64,000 nucleotides of DNA from Bullera alba (lineage: Eukaryota; Basidiomycota; Tremellomycetes; Tremellales; Bulleraceae), in assembly GCA_001600095.1 (NCBI GenBank), contig BCIX01000005.1, forward strand, positions 6,523 through 70,522, read 5' to 3'. A program made the position numbers and the translations under genes. Under the pieces are notes generated by a model. It was not told where the DNA came from, searched no databases, and saw only the letters and a program-made list of their open reading frames with translations. Of the stretch, positions 43,343-59,515 are shown one piece after another (position 1 is the first letter of the stretch; each line of letters opens with the position of its first letter).

Positions 43343-44581
43343 TCACTTTCCAAGAGTCTGCATGTGACCAGCGTCGTACCTCGTTCCATGGGGTTTCGAC
43401 TCGTCCACCAGTCGTCTAATCTCCTTGACCTCGTCGTCCGTGAGTTCGACATCTCTAGATGAAAAGTTCTCCTCTAGCCTGTCCGAGGTCTTGGTGCCCG
43501 GGATTGGAATGACACCTTGAGCCATGACCCAAGCCAAGGCGAGCTTGGTTGGAGAGGTTCCCTTCTTGGCTGCCAGACTCTCGAACTTCTCCAACAGCTC
43601 CAAGTTTTTGGGCATGTTCTCGGCGTTGAATCGAGGGATTGTCCTTCTGAAGTCGTCTTCGGCAAAGTCCTCCTGTTTGCGGTATCTACCATCTCGGTCA
43701 GTACAGCAGTGTGGTGTCGTAACTTCGACCACTCACTTGCCAGAGAGGAAGCCTCTGCTGAGAGGGGAATAGCCAATGACGGCGACTCCAAGCTCTCTCG
43801 CGGCGTCAATCAAGCCTGTCTCTTCGCCTTCGGTGCACCAAGGCGAGTATTCTATCTGAATAGCGTCGATCTTTGCGACTACGTGCGTTCCGCATCAGCA
43901 GTGTTGTGGCAGGACAGGTGGGTGGTGGACTCACTGGCAGAGGCTTTTCGAAGGGTCTCAACACCGCACTCGCTGAGTCCTATGTATTTGCATTTCCCCT
44001 CCTTCCTCACTTTGTCCAAAGCGCCAATAGACTCCTCGAGCGGGGTGTCGGGGTCGATTCGATGGAGGTAGTATAGGTCGGGAGCGCTACCGAGGCGCTC
44101 TATAGTGCCGTCTATGTACTCGTTGATATGGGCCGCGCTGTTCGTGATTGTCATTTCGGTCCATGGTTTGCCGATACACTGAGATCAATGCGTCAGCTTG
44201 CTGTTCATGACTCGTGTGATGGAGGTATGAATGGCTGGTGAGATAGAGGCAAGGGGAGACCCACCTCGAGGCCGCATTTCGAGGCGAAGAACACTTGATC
44301 CCTTGTCCCGGTCTTCTTGAAGAAGTCACCGATTAGCTGTTCGTTATGGCCAGAACCATAGAGAACCGCGCTGTCCCAGAAGGTGCAGCCTAGGTCGATT
44401 GCTTTCTGCAGCGTCTTCATAGACTCTTCGTCGTCGGCTTTTCCGTAGGCCATTGACAGACCCATTGCCCTGAGAACCAGAGATCAGCTCTGCAGATTGC
44501 GAGCCGGATGGAATCGCGGAGTGCTCACCCGAACCCGGGGACGGGGACCTGGACGTCCTGGAAGCTCATGTAATGGACCAT
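43343..44581 (-). CDS. Aldo-keto reductase, tandem copy 2
   Basis: Start [18 protein letters not shown], then an intron splitting the Gly codon before [15 protein letters not shown]. The same tetrad appears as in copy 1: [25 protein letters not shown]. The C-terminus is [20 protein letters not shown]. Overall it is highly similar to copy 1 along its whole length, with matching later intron positions, so the two arose by tandem duplication. The extra early intron is the main structural difference. Substrate likely overlaps with copy 1; different promoters (copy 1 has the CTCCACC stretch, copy 2 does not) suggest different regulation. Confidence 0.92.
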
Positions 44582-45065
44582 GATGAGACTGGCTGTAGAT
44601 TCAGATGTGCTTTGGGTAATGACAAGATGCGGGGAGATTGGTGCGAGACCTAGTCTAGTCTTTATATAACAGTACGGTCGGAAGGCCCTAAGCAGGACCT
44701 GACGTAGGTGCGACGGTTAAGCTTATGACACGAAACGCGGGCGATCCAGAGCGCACCTGCAGCAAAGCAGGCCCAGCGCCCAGGACGCGGCAAGACGTCA
44801 CTCCAGACGAGGTTGCCGAATCGCTGCCGAACACAGTATCGACTTATCAAACCCCGAGACCGACGGCCATACGTCGTGACTCGTTCGCGGTGGAGGGTGG
44901 AGGTATGAGTAGTGAGGTCAGTCCAATACCTCTGCGCCCGTCATGATGTTCTCCACTGGTCATCCAGATGACAAACCGGCGAGTGTCATCCGGCTCAATG
45001 ATCTCGCTCATGATGTTGCATTGGCTATCTATACAAATCCTCGAAGACAACTTGCCAGTCTCGAG
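44582..45065. other. Intergenic
   Basis: Promoter of AKR copy 2 and 3' end of the GH105 gene. No gene seen. Confidence 0.5.
44662..44668 (-). promoter_or_regulatory. TATA box of AKR copy 2
   Basis: TATATAA on the minus strand about 80 nt before the ATG at 44581. Confidence 0.5.
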
Positions 45066-46549
45066 CTACTTTTTCGATACGCCGTTCAACCTCTGCCACT
45101 CGACAATCGCGAGCATTGCCAGTGCCTGGCCATATGGCATCGAGGTGATTGGGATGTCCTTGTAGAACTGGAGATTGTGTCCCATACCCGTTCCAAAGGA
45201 CACATTCGACACCTCTCCATCATCGGCAATCTGCGCAATGACACCCTTGAGACCGTTGTTCGCGCAGTTTAGGTATTTCTCCCCAGAGATCAAGCCCTGT
45301 CTGATTCCCATGAAGATTCCAGCAACAAAGCCCGCCGCGGCCGAGGTCTCCACATAACTCGATGGGTCGACGATGAGCGTGTGCCAGAGGCCGGTTGGTT
45401 CGTGCTGGTATTTGACCAACGTGTCCACTTGTCTCTTGAATGTCGATACGAGGAACTCTCTCGTTGCGTCGCCGGCAGGCAGTCGATCGCCCATGATCTC
45501 CAGGAAGATGGGTATCGAGACGGTGATCCAGCAGTTGCCTCTGGCCCAGAGAGCTCGAGCGAAATTGTGTCCGGCTTCCCCGTTGGAACCAAAGTCCCAG
45601 CCGTGGTACCAAAGCCCGGTGGGCGTGTCGACGAGGTATTGACAGTGTAGGAGGAATTGGTATTTGGCCTCGTCTAGGTAATGCGGTCGGTCGAGCAGGA
45701 CACCGATCCGAGCGAGCGGGATGACGGACATCATGAGCGTGTCGTCCCATAGGTTGTTCTCGTGCATTGCGGCGTAGGTCACTGCGGGTAGCGAACGCGT
45801 CAGCGTGAGCCCAAGGAGATGAAGCAATAAGGGACAAGCGTGAGACTCACTGTGCTGGAATCCCCTCTCCTTCGTCCTTGGCAGATCATTCATGATCCAC
45901 TCTGCCCACTCGTCACACCACTGCGTCCACCTCTGGTCCTTGACTTTTTGCTCGAGCAACAGCGAGCCGAGGCAGTAGAACGGGGACATGGTGTTGATGT
46001 TCTTTGGCGCGGCTTTACCGTTGGAGAGTTTGTATTGAAGCTCGAACCAGTCGAGTGCGGTCTTGAGGGAGTACTGCGCGGATTCCGAGTCGGGCGAGAT
46101 AGACGTGTGCTGCGCTGTGGTCAGCCTTGCCCCCTTCTGGGATATGGGAGCTGTTTCATGGACTTTGGGGATGGGCGGAGGTTGAGACAGTTCGCTCTGC
46201 TCTACTCCTTGGTATGGGGTATACAAGCGATTTCCCTCAGTCTGCATTTTCCCTCCTCCCTCCACGTAGATTGCGATGAATCGTTGACCGGACTCGCACT
46301 CACGTGGTATAGCGCCGTGAGGGCGATTCCGTGCGTCCATTCCCAGCCTTTCCAGCCCTTCGTGTCAATCACCGTTCCGTCATCCACTACACACACACTG
46401 TCAGCCTCTTGTCCTCATCTGAAGCTCCTCTGCGACTCACACTTCAACAGGAATTGACCGGACTCGTCGACGATATTGACCAAACCGTCGGTCAAGAGTC
46501 TGACCAGCTGTTCGGCCCGTTCGGGCGTCAGGGAGACAGTAGACGACAT
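45066..46549 (-). CDS. GH105 unsaturated rhamnogalacturonyl hydrolase-like
   Basis: About 400 residues, start MSSTVSLTPERAEQLVRLLT, with three or more introns. The one at about 45781-45849 is a multiple of three without stops, so unspliced RNA would stay open. The (alpha/alpha)6 barrel signatures are WKGWEWTHGIALTAL, AMHENNLWDDTLMMSVIPLA (with the key Asp pair), LWYHGWDFG, FARALWARGNCWITVSIPIF and TGLWHTLIVDPSSYVETSAA. Family members remove the unsaturated galacturonyl residue left by pectin lyases. There is no signal peptide, so it should act inside the cell on imported oligosaccharides. No pectin lyase is in the window. Confidence 0.88.
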
Positions 46550-47002
46550 GGTGCTCAAGTGTGGAGATCCCAGGTGTTCGATAGGTAGATGAGGTATGTG
46601 CAGAGATGTTCGACGTAGAAGACGGTAGACCAGCATATACCTAGCAACACAACCGACTGCTCGCTTCTCGCAATGGTGGACATTTGCTCGGCGGGATAAT
46701 CGTCCCGGATTCCGGTGCATCCCGGCCCGGTGGGCGATTTTGGCTGGACGAACCTCTGGGGTGGGCGGAGGAACGGGTACCGAAAGACCGAGCACGTGGC
46801 TGCCACGTGTCAGGGGGGGGAACATTCAGCGAGGTTCCCGCCAGAGCAGTAGTGAAGAGTAATGATGGTACATCTCAGCCGCACATACGGTCTCAGTAAG
46901 TCGCGGACGAGCCAGCGCAGTACCCGTAAAGTGCCCATTAGACTCATTTTGCATCTCACGACTCCCTATACATCCACACCAACCACGCCTTCCCCACCTA
47001 CG
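46550..47002. other. Intergenic
   Basis: Promoter of GH105 and 3' region of the U5 40K gene. Nothing recognised. Confidence 0.5.
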
Positions 47003-49174
47003 CTACGCATAGTCCGCAGCGTCCAGCTCGCCCAGAAGGAGATTGGTGTCTTTCGCTCCGGTGAGAATGACGGGTTCACTGGAGGGGAGGATCAGCTCGG
47101 CCCGTGTCTGATGGTGCAACGATGCAGGGAGGCGAGTGCAGGGGAGATGAGCGTGAACCTGATTCTGATCCCGGATAGACGATAGAGGTGCAGCCTCCTC
47201 TCGGCACCTTCTGCCATTGAACTCCACATTGTCACAGTCCACCTTCCGAGCCCTTCTCCCCAAGCGGGAAATCCTGATTGATCATCGACTCCCAGACCCT
47301 GACTCACCGAGGATGAAAGTCGACGCCTGTCACTGTACCCTTATGCCCCGGCAGCTTGTACAGCACTTTTCCCGTCTCCACCTCCCACACCGTCACCGTC
47401 CTGTCCCCTCCGCCGACCGCTATCCTCGCCCCATTGTCGTGTTTCGACCAGGAGACCTTGATGAGCGTCTGCTCAAAGCCCGATGGCGCACCAGTCAGCG
47501 AGCGGTAGACTCGCATGGGGTCGGAAGAGAAAGGTCGGACGTCGTAAATGATCAATGCGGAGTCGAGGGAGTAGGTCGCTAGGTAGTTGCCATTAGGCGA
47601 CAGTGCGACCGAGGTGATCTAAGCAGGGGAGAAGGTCAGTGTACGCTCAATCAGGGAAGTTTGACGTCCAAGGTTGAAATCACGCCGGGATACACCCTCT
47701 AAAAAGGGCCAAGAAGACGAGAACAACCGCCAACTCACCGTATCCGTGTGCCCGTGTAGCGTGTAGAGAACTTTGACTGTCCGTAGATCCCATACCTAAG
47801 CTCACAAGTCAGTAATCTGCCCATTTCCGTTCGTACTTTGACTCTTTGAGCTTTGAAATGCTCGTCCCTCCTCCCGACTCAGATGTTTGAAATGATCACA
47901 AGAGCTTCACCCACCTTCACCTCGTTGTCGACACCCCCAACGAAACACTGGTTTCCATCCGCACTCCACGTCACGGCCGTCACTGGGCAATCCCGTCCGT
48001 CGTCAAATTCCACCACCGGATCCTTTCCCTCGAGGCCAATGTCGAACACTCTGGCGACGCCATCGTCTCCTCCTGTCAATACGAGCTCTCTGCCTCCGGA
48101 TATCGTGACGGCGAGCGAGTTGAGCGGGCCGTAGTGAGCAGGGTATCGAGCGAGTCGCTCGCCAGTCTTTAGGTCGGTCGCAATGAGCATCCCGTCCGCG
48201 CCGCCCTATGGCGAGATCAGCATTGGTGGCAGGTGCAAGGGGGATTGGTGGAAGATGAGGATGAGGGCGGACTTACGGAGTAGATAACCTCCGAGTCGAG
48301 GGAGAATGCAATGTCGAGCACGGCCTGCTTGTGGACATTGGGTAATTGGCCATAGTTGTCATGAGGGGGGTACGTGTTCCACAAAGCTGAACAAAGGGTC
48401 AACAAAGGTCCCTCAAGTACGAAGCTGCTGTCTGTGATGGGATCAAGGGAACACCGTACTCACATATACTCCTGTCGGTCGAGGAAGCCGCTAATCTTCT
48501 GCCGGTCGGGTCGAATTTGCAAGCAGTGATCTCGCCCTGGGATTGTCGATGGTCAGCGGACACCCCTCATGCTTACATCGCGAGGATGAATTGGGATACG
48601 GAGACAACGAGATAGATGAAGGAGCACAGGAGGGGAGCGGGTGTAAACGTGGTCTGGATAATCAGAAGCAGGGAGTCCTCCATGAAGTTGAACTCCTTCC
48701 GATCCAAAGTTCCAGACACTGAAATTCGATCTTGCGTAGAATCCTGTTTGATTCCAGACTGCAGATCTGGTATCAAGCGGCCGAGTCAAACATAGGGAGA
48801 GCAGCGACGGAGGACTGGGGAAAGCGATCTAATTCAAGACGAAGGGGATTGGTTTGCAGGTAACGGGGATAGGCATGAGAACTTGCCCCCCGATCCCGCG
48901 ATCTGACCCGATGTAATGAGGAGATCCATCCAACTCCTTAGACCCAGCGATACAATTCACCACTCACCCCATGAGCTCCGCTCAGCGAGACTATAGGCGC
49001 CTCCAGCCCACTCGTCCTCTTTATCGTTCTCACAAGCGCATTCTTCCTCTGCCCTTCTCCCGAGCTAGCAACAGTCAATGTCTGACTGGATGGATCATCC
49101 TCGTCGTCCACGCGAGCTCGTTTGGCGAGGGCGTACCCCTGTCCAGCGGGTGGAGGGGATTTGCGGACCGACAT
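47003..49174 (-). CDS. SNRNP40: U5 snRNP 40-kDa WD40 protein
   Basis: Spliceosomal seven-blade WD40 protein (SNRNP40, fission yeast Spf38/Cwf17), a partner of Prp8 in the U5 particle, nuclear. The ATG at 49174 gives MSVRKSPPPAGQGYALAKRA; the in-frame upstream codon is TTG. The first blade reads SGLEAPIVSLSGAHG, and later blades include HKQAVLDIAFSLDSEVIYS, LVLTGGDDGVARVFDIG, VWDLRTVKVLYTLHGHTDTI and VGGGDRTVTVWEVETGKVLY. It ends PVILTGAKDTNLLLGELDAA as in orthologues. About seven introns. It is divergent from the MYST gene (510 bp). One blade is longer than usual, with EGKDPVVEFDDGRDCPV. Confidence 0.88.
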
Positions 49175-49684
49175 CGTTTTACTGGAGCCGCCTTGTAGTG
49201 CCTCCAAAGCTGAGTTCGAGGGTGAAAGACGGCTGGATGTCTGCTCGGGACGATGACTGTCCTTTTCCTGGGTATATCGAGCGGCGGGATGAGCGATGGG
49301 ACGCGGAGACGATCAAGTTGAATGCTGTATGCTGGGTGTTGAGGATGTTCAAGTTGTCAAAGAGGATATTGATACCGTGACGTGGCAAGCGGAATCAAAA
49401 ATATCATACGCTCCGAGCCCCTCCCGTGACTGTTTGTCCCGTCCTACCCTGTCCGACCATGAGGGTATTGGGGTGGATGCATACCACTGTACATGCATCG
49501 ACCTCGACAGTAGAACCCGTCGTGAGCTCGACAATCACCCATGCTTCACTCCTACCCGACTCAAGAGGCTTGACCGACCAAAAGCACACGACTGGACGCT
49601 CAACGACACCCGACGCGTCAACATTAGTCATTACCTAACAGCACATCGCCGCGTCCTGAGCAGATCACCGTAGTCCAGCTGGCC
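49175..49684. promoter_or_regulatory. Divergent promoter, U5 40K / MYST
   Basis: 510 bp between two head-to-head housekeeping-type genes. No TATA-like motif noted and no gene seen. Confidence 0.45.
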
Positions 49685-53305
<3,621 letters not shown>

Positions 53306-53819
53306 GATGAGTATGCGTACAGAGCTTTCTCTCGGTCAGGAGAGAGGCAGGAGCGGGTGGGAGGGAGTATAGTGATCGGGTTCGAAACATCCTCCTCTGA
53401 GGCGCGGGTGTTGGTCATGGCGTCTTCATACTCAGTAGTCGTACCAGTCATTCATCCCTATGCACCAAGTCATCTGGTGATCAGGTACTGCAGCAGAGTA
53501 AAGCACAAGTATACGCCCTCACCCTACATGCATCCCGTCTTCCCCCATAGCCCGATGTGGCTGCAGTTGTAAGAGGAGAAGGAGAGATGACCCCGATGGC
53601 CGGTTAGAATCAGCGTCGGATTAACCGGGTCAGTGCGCACACAAAGGGGAGGCGAGAAAATACCACGAGCGGTGCAGGTCAAAGTTGGTTCTATACCTCA
53701 TCCCATTCAACTCATTCCATCTCATCCATCCTTCATCTTGAGTATATCACAGCCTCTAGCATAGTCTAGAGCAGCGTCACTATATCCCAAAGACACAAAG
53801 AATCAGTTAGCTACCCATC
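53306..53819. other. Intergenic
   Basis: 3' region of the MYST gene and promoter of the acyl-CoA oxidase gene. No gene seen. Confidence 0.5.
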
Positions 53820-56800
53820 ATGGCGTTTCCCAGGCCAAAGCCCAATACCGTGAGTCGACCGATCTGCCTCCGATTCTGGGCCACGTACTGATTCTTCATA
53901 GATGGACACGATGGCGATGGTGAGTTCGAGTAGATACACGTACTGCTTCATCCAGAAGCCTCAGCTAAGCCGTTCATCGTCCAACCCTGAGCTGACCCAT
54001 ACCTCAGGAGCGATCGAATCCCCCTTTCAACGTCCGGCAGATGTCGGCTCTCCTCCATGGTTCCGAACGCAACCTCGTCCTGAAGGAGAAGTTCATGGCC
54101 GAGGTGAGTAGTCTCGTCATTACCAGAATACATTTACTCACTCGCTTGTTAGATCGCCCGACATCCCGCTTGGAAGGCGACGGATATTCACGATTTGAGC
54201 AAGGATCAAATCAGGGAGAGGACGATGGAAAAGGTGAGTACGCGTTCTAGCGTCAATATGCTCTTGGCTTCGGTGTGTGGGTGCTGATGCTACCCTTCAG
54301 TTCGCGACGATGGTCCATTGGGTCACTACGGAGAGCCTCGATGTGTTCCAGCAGCGATTACAAGTGAGCAATGTCCCTCCTCGGCGCGTCAACACCGTAC
54401 TGACCCTCTCTAGGTGATTGGTATTGCCGATCCAGGTTTCTGGACCAGGTTCGGAGTCGCCTACGGCTTGTTCCTCGGCGCTATCCGAGGCGGCGCCACG
54501 CCCAACCAGCTCAGTGAGTCCTTTCTCGCATTCTCGAGACGGGGTATTGACTCGTGGTAGACTACTGGATTGATAAAGGTGTCGTGGGACTCAACGGCGT
54601 GATTGGCTGTTTCGCCATGACCGAGCTCGCGCACGGGTCAAACGTCGCTGGATTGGAGACTACAGCTACTTTCGACCGCGAGACGGACGAGTTTGTCATT
54701 CACACCCCGCACCTCGGCGCAACCAAGTGGTGGATCGGCGGAGCGGCCAGTACTGCCACCCACGCGGCCGTGTTTGCTCAGATGATCATCGATGGAAAGA
54801 ACTATGGTGTCAAGACGTTTGTCACCCAGCTACGGGACACAAAGTAAGCTACTATGCATCCGGTAGATGGACGGTCAGCTGATGGTGTTCACAGGGCATT
54901 CACCTTGCTCCCCGGCGTGAACATTGGCGACATTGGCAAGAAGATGGGCAGAGATGGTATCGGTGAGCAACGATATCCGCTATACTTTCTGAGGACAGCC
55001 AGCTGACATTTCTCGTAGACAACGGCTACATTCAGTTCACCTACGTCCGAGTCCCTCGAGCCCACCTGCTCATGAAGCACACCCAGGTGTCGAGAGACGG
55101 ACAAGTCACAGAGCCAGTGAGTATTCTGCTTTGACGTTTCGATAAGTATCGGTACTGATAGAGGTAGCCCCTCGCACAATTGACGTACGGAGCCTTGCTA
55201 TCCGGAAGAACCTCGATGGTTGGAGATTCCAGCGCTACGGCCAAGAAGGTGCGCATTGTCGAGAATGTTGAAGAGGCATACTGATCTGACCTGCTTGACT
55301 AGGCTCTTACAATTGCTGTGCGATACGCCGCCGTCAGAAGGCAGTTCAGTGCGGGAAAGAACCAGGTAAGTGACTGCTGTCGTCTGATCATGTTGCCGCA
55401 CGCTGATTTGCATACAGGTCGAGACGCAGATTCTCGACTATCCAATCCACCAGAGGCGTCTCATGGTGAGCTATAATGTGCTGCGTAGTACGCGAAGCTG
55501 ATCACTCAATCTTCGCAGCCTCTCGTCGCGCAGGCTGTGGCCATTGGCTTCACGGCACAGAAACTGCAGGACATGTACGAAGACATGACCATGTCGCTCG
55601 AGACGATGGATCCGAACAACGTAAGTCCTCAGGTGTAAGGGTTCTCGCTGACCTTGTATATAGCCAAACATCACGGACGTCCTCGACAAGCTGAAGGAAA
55701 CGCACGCCACCTCGGCTGGACTCAAGGCGTTCTGCACATGGGCGTGCTTGGACACCATCGACAAGTGCAGGCAGTCTTGTGGTGGTCACGGATACTCCTC
55801 GTGCGTACATCTGATCAAAGACGCGAATAGCCAACTGATGGAGCTGTCATAGGTATTCAAACTTCCCAGCAATGTACGCCGACTTTGCCGTCCAGGTAAG
55901 TCAAGAAGGGAGACAACGTGGCATGTGGGTTCGGTGCTTACCTTTCGTGCAGTGTACTTGGGAGGGAGACAACACGATTCTCAGTCTGCAAGCTGGTCGA
56001 TCGTTAGTCGGCGCATGGGGCGGTGAGCGATGTCTGGTGTATCGGGGCGAGGATGCGTACTGACAACCTGCTTCAAGATGCCCTGAAGAAGCGCAAGCTC
56101 GCCCCTGGTGTTGCCTACCTCGCCCGACCGGGAGTGCTGACTCTGAAATCCGACTCGAGCCTCTCCCTCAACGACATCGAGTCCGCATGGGCCTGTGTCG
56201 CTGCCAACGTGGTCAAAAAGGCCAATGAGGAGTTTGTCGCCCATATCAAATCCGGAAGGGACAAGGAGGTCGCTATGGAGATGACCTCGCAGAGCCGGTT
56301 TATCGCTGCCAAGCTGCATACCTTTGGGTACATCTCCACGCGGTTCAAGGAGGCCGTCGAGGAGATGAAGCCCGGTCCTGAGAGGGACGTCTTGGACAAG
56401 GTGTCGAGGTTGTACTCCCTCTGGCAGATCGAGGAGAATCAAGGAGCCTTCCTCAAGTGTGAGTCAATCCCCGCCTAATTCGGATCACAAGTCCCCCCTG
56501 TAGAACACAAGTCTCCATCTATATTGGAACACAAGCTGATGTTTTGTAGACGGATACTTCTCGGCAGAGCAGATGGACAAAGTCCAAGTCATGGTAGATG
56601 GCCTTTGTGCCGATATCCGAGGTGTCGCCAGTGAGTCCAGCGCTCCAGATCTGGCGGGGATGGAGAGCAATCGCTGATGGTGTTCGTAGTCCCCCTGATC
56701 GACTCGTTTGCGCTTAGCGACCATATTGTCAACTCCCCACTGGGCAAGTGGGATGGATCGGTTTACGAATCGTATTTCGCCCAAGTACAGGCTTCGAACC

Positions 56801-56940
56801 CGTTGCCCAAGGAGCACCCATACTTTAACCGACTTATCAAGCCGCTATTGGAGCGCGTCAACGAAGGGTTCGCCGATCCCGAGAGCGAGATGCAGCTCGA
56901 CGCCGAGTTGAAGGAGATGAAGGCAAAGTCGCAGGAGTGA
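53820..56940 (+). CDS. POX1: Peroxisomal acyl-CoA oxidase
   Basis: About 690-700 residues in fourteen or so exons, start [10 protein letters not shown]. It oxidises fatty acyl-CoA to enoyl-CoA with H2O2 release, the first step of peroxisomal beta-oxidation. Visible motifs are the FAD-site [75 protein letters not shown] and the catalytic Glu in [13 protein letters not shown]. The C-terminal ACOX domain is complete. It ends KEMKAKSQE, which is not a PTS1 tripeptide, so import would need another signal, as in budding yeast Pox1. It converges on the dehydratase gene with 159 bp between stops. Confidence 0.93.
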
Positions 56941-57085
56941 CACTGCCCTAGATTGTTCAAGATGTAATCTTGGTGTAGCTCTGTAGATGTAGAATGTATA
57001 GAGTGCTGGAACCGTGTTCTGCACTGCGATATCGATACATTGTCACTATCACTAACACACTCTGACTTGGCTACCAATTCCCCAC

Positions 57086-57100
57086 GGCGCCTACGGCGCC
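57086..57100. terminator. GGCGCC-TAC-GGCGCC hairpin at the dehydratase stop
   Basis: Perfect six-base inverted repeat (also a direct repeat) touching the dehydratase stop codon in the convergent 3' region. It could fold in either transcript. A terminator role is only a guess in a eukaryote. Confidence 0.3.
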
Positions 57101-59515
57101 TAGTGGTTTCTCCTTGGGATACCATGTACCTGTGCGATACGCTGGTACTTTACTGCCTTCTTAAGAACCATTCCCTCGCTCAACTCGCTAACGTCGTCCC
57201 TAAAGATCTCCTGCCAGGGCGTCTGACTCGCTGGGTACTTGTACGGGCCCATCTCCTTCTTCCGGCTCTCGATCTCTTCCGGGGTGAGCTTGACGTCGGC
57301 GGTACGTCTTTTGAGGTCGATTCGGACAGTGTCGCCGTTTTTGATGAAACCGAGCATTCCGCCATTGGCGGCTTCGGTGGCGTTGAGGATGGATGGAGAG
57401 CCACTCGTGCCAGATTGCCTTCCGTCCCCAATACACGGGAGCTAAGTCGCGTCAGCGACATGCGACCAATGCAGAGAGAGTCAAGTGATAGAGAATGCAG
57501 AAAAGCACAATAGTGAACATTGAACCCACCTCGATGCCCTTTTTGATCATCTTGCCCGGGGGGATCATGTTGACGACCTCGGCCGCCCCGGGGTATCCCT
57601 TTGGCCCGGCGCCTCGCATGATGAGAATCGTCTTCTCGGTGATCGAGTCGTCGGTCTCGATCCTGTGGTGGTAATCCTCCGGTCCGTCAAACACGGCCAC
57701 GGGACCCTCGAACGCCATCGGGTCGTCCGGGTTGGAGAGGTACTGCTGGTTAAAGGCCTCGCTAATCACCGACGTCTTCATGATAGCGCTGTCGAACAAA
57801 CTGCCCTTGAGGTGGAGGAAGCCAGCTTGACTCTTCATCGGCTTGTCAAAGGGCAAGATGACCCTTGGGTCGGATGCAAAGTCGCCTCTGCAGTTATCGC
57901 CGATTGACTTTCCAGACACTGTGAGCGCCGTCGGGTGCGGCATCTTCTCCGCCTTGAGGAGCTCGGCAATCACAGCTAAAACCTGTCAGTGGATATGACG
58001 ATTGTCAGAGGAGGAGGCTCACAGGGTAATCCCCCAGCACGGTGATACTCCTCGCAGAGGTATTGACCCGCCGGCTTGATATTCACCAACAGGGGCAACT
58101 CGTATCCCACCCTCTCCCAGTCGTCACAGGACAGGTCGACGCCGATATGCTTGGCAATGGCGTTCAAGTGGATAGGCGCGTTGGTCGATCCTCCAATGGC
58201 GGTACAGACCGCAATGGCATTCTCGAACGCCTCTTTGGTGAGAATGTCAGAGGGCTTGACGTCCTGTCGGACCAAATCGACGACTCGCACGCCGGTCTGA
58301 TAGGCGCAAGCTCCTCGTTCTCGATACACGGCGGGAATTGATGCGGATCCGGGAAGGGCCATACCGAGAGCCTCGGAGAGAGCGTTCATCGTGCTCGCAG
58401 TTCCTGTGAGGTGTCAGTTCGAGCAGTCATATCAAGCATTTTGTCGACATACCCATGGTGTTGCAGTGGCCGGCGCTGAGCATCGGTCAGCTCGATGATC
58501 TGAATTGAGCGCATAGAGACTCACCTTGGCGCGGAGAGAGCGATTCGCTGCATGAATTGAGCTTCGGTCAACTTGCCCTCGGCAAGCAATGCTCTGCTGT
58601 CCCAAACGACCGTTCCCGAACCGACGAGATTGCTCCCAATGTATCCTACAGCTCGTCAGAATCCACTCCTCTTGATCATATGGGTTCGACCCACCGTTCA
58701 ACATGGGACCGACGTTCATGCAGATTGCGGGGATGTTGACGGTAGCCGCCGCCATGAGCAAAGCGGGAGTTCTAGACCAGTCAGCCAAGCACATCAATGG
58801 AGTTGTGGGGCTTACGTCTTGTCACATCCTGTCAGGAGTACGACGCCGTCCAGGGGGTATCCATACAGCACCTCCACGAGGGAGAGGTAGGCCAGATTCC
58901 GGTCCAAACTTGCCGTGGGTCGTTTGGCCGTTTCTTGAATCGGGTGGCAGGGGAATTCAAAGGGTGTTCCGCCGGCGGCGATGATTCCATCTCGGACTCG
59001 CTTGGCGAGCTCCATGTGGTGGGCATTGCAAGGAGCGAGGTCCGACCCGGTCTAAGCGGGGTTTTGTCAATGACCGATCGGTGATGTGTGCCTTGGGGAG
59101 AGTGACTTACCTGTGCAATACCGATAATTGGCTTTCTCCTATCCGCGATTTCGCCCACTACCCAGAGTCTATCAGAATCGCCCTTACAAGGGGCCTTGGG
59201 AGACTTACGAGTTCGCCCGTCGTTCAGGAATCGCTCGACGTATGATCCGCACATGTCTGACTCGGATGTCAGCAGGAATGTAAAACGATCGAAAAGGCTC
59301 TACGCACCGTCTTGGGGATTGTTGAACCACGCCTTTGATCTGTAGGGGATAGCGGGCTCGATACCCTCCGCTGGCTCGACCCAATCGGCCGGAGAGGTAA
59401 ATGACCTTGGGTCACGCAGCACGTCGGCATCGACGCCATTGCCGTTCCCATTGCCATTTCCATTGGCGTTACCATTCGCTCTTCCACAGGTGCATCCTTC
59501 GCAAGGCTGTGACAT
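57100..59515 (-). CDS. IlvD/Edd dehydratase, sugar-acid type
   Basis: Iron-sulfur dehydratase of roughly 620 residues with several introns, start [15 protein letters not shown] followed by an Asn-Gly repeat. The three cluster cysteines are visible: [26 protein letters not shown] and [16 protein letters not shown]. The CDKTTPA form is that of D-xylonate/L-arabonate/galactonate-type dehydratases; branched-chain dihydroxy-acid dehydratases usually have CDKNxPG. Other conserved blocks are [38 protein letters not shown] and [20 protein letters not shown]. Best call is dehydration of an aldonic acid. The Cys-rich N-terminal CEGCTCG could be an extra metal or redox site. No clear mitochondrial presequence is seen, so cytosol is likely. 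Confidence 0.88.
59435..59477. repeat. Hexanucleotide repeat coding Asn-Gly
   Basis: Imperfect GGNAAT/GGCAAC hexamers in the dehydratase N-terminal coding region give a run of alternating Asn and Gly, likely length-variable. Confidence 0.75.

Noticed and set aside
53379..53390. GGTTCGAAAC resembling a tRNA T-loop
   Set aside because: No matching acceptor, D or anticodon arms around it.
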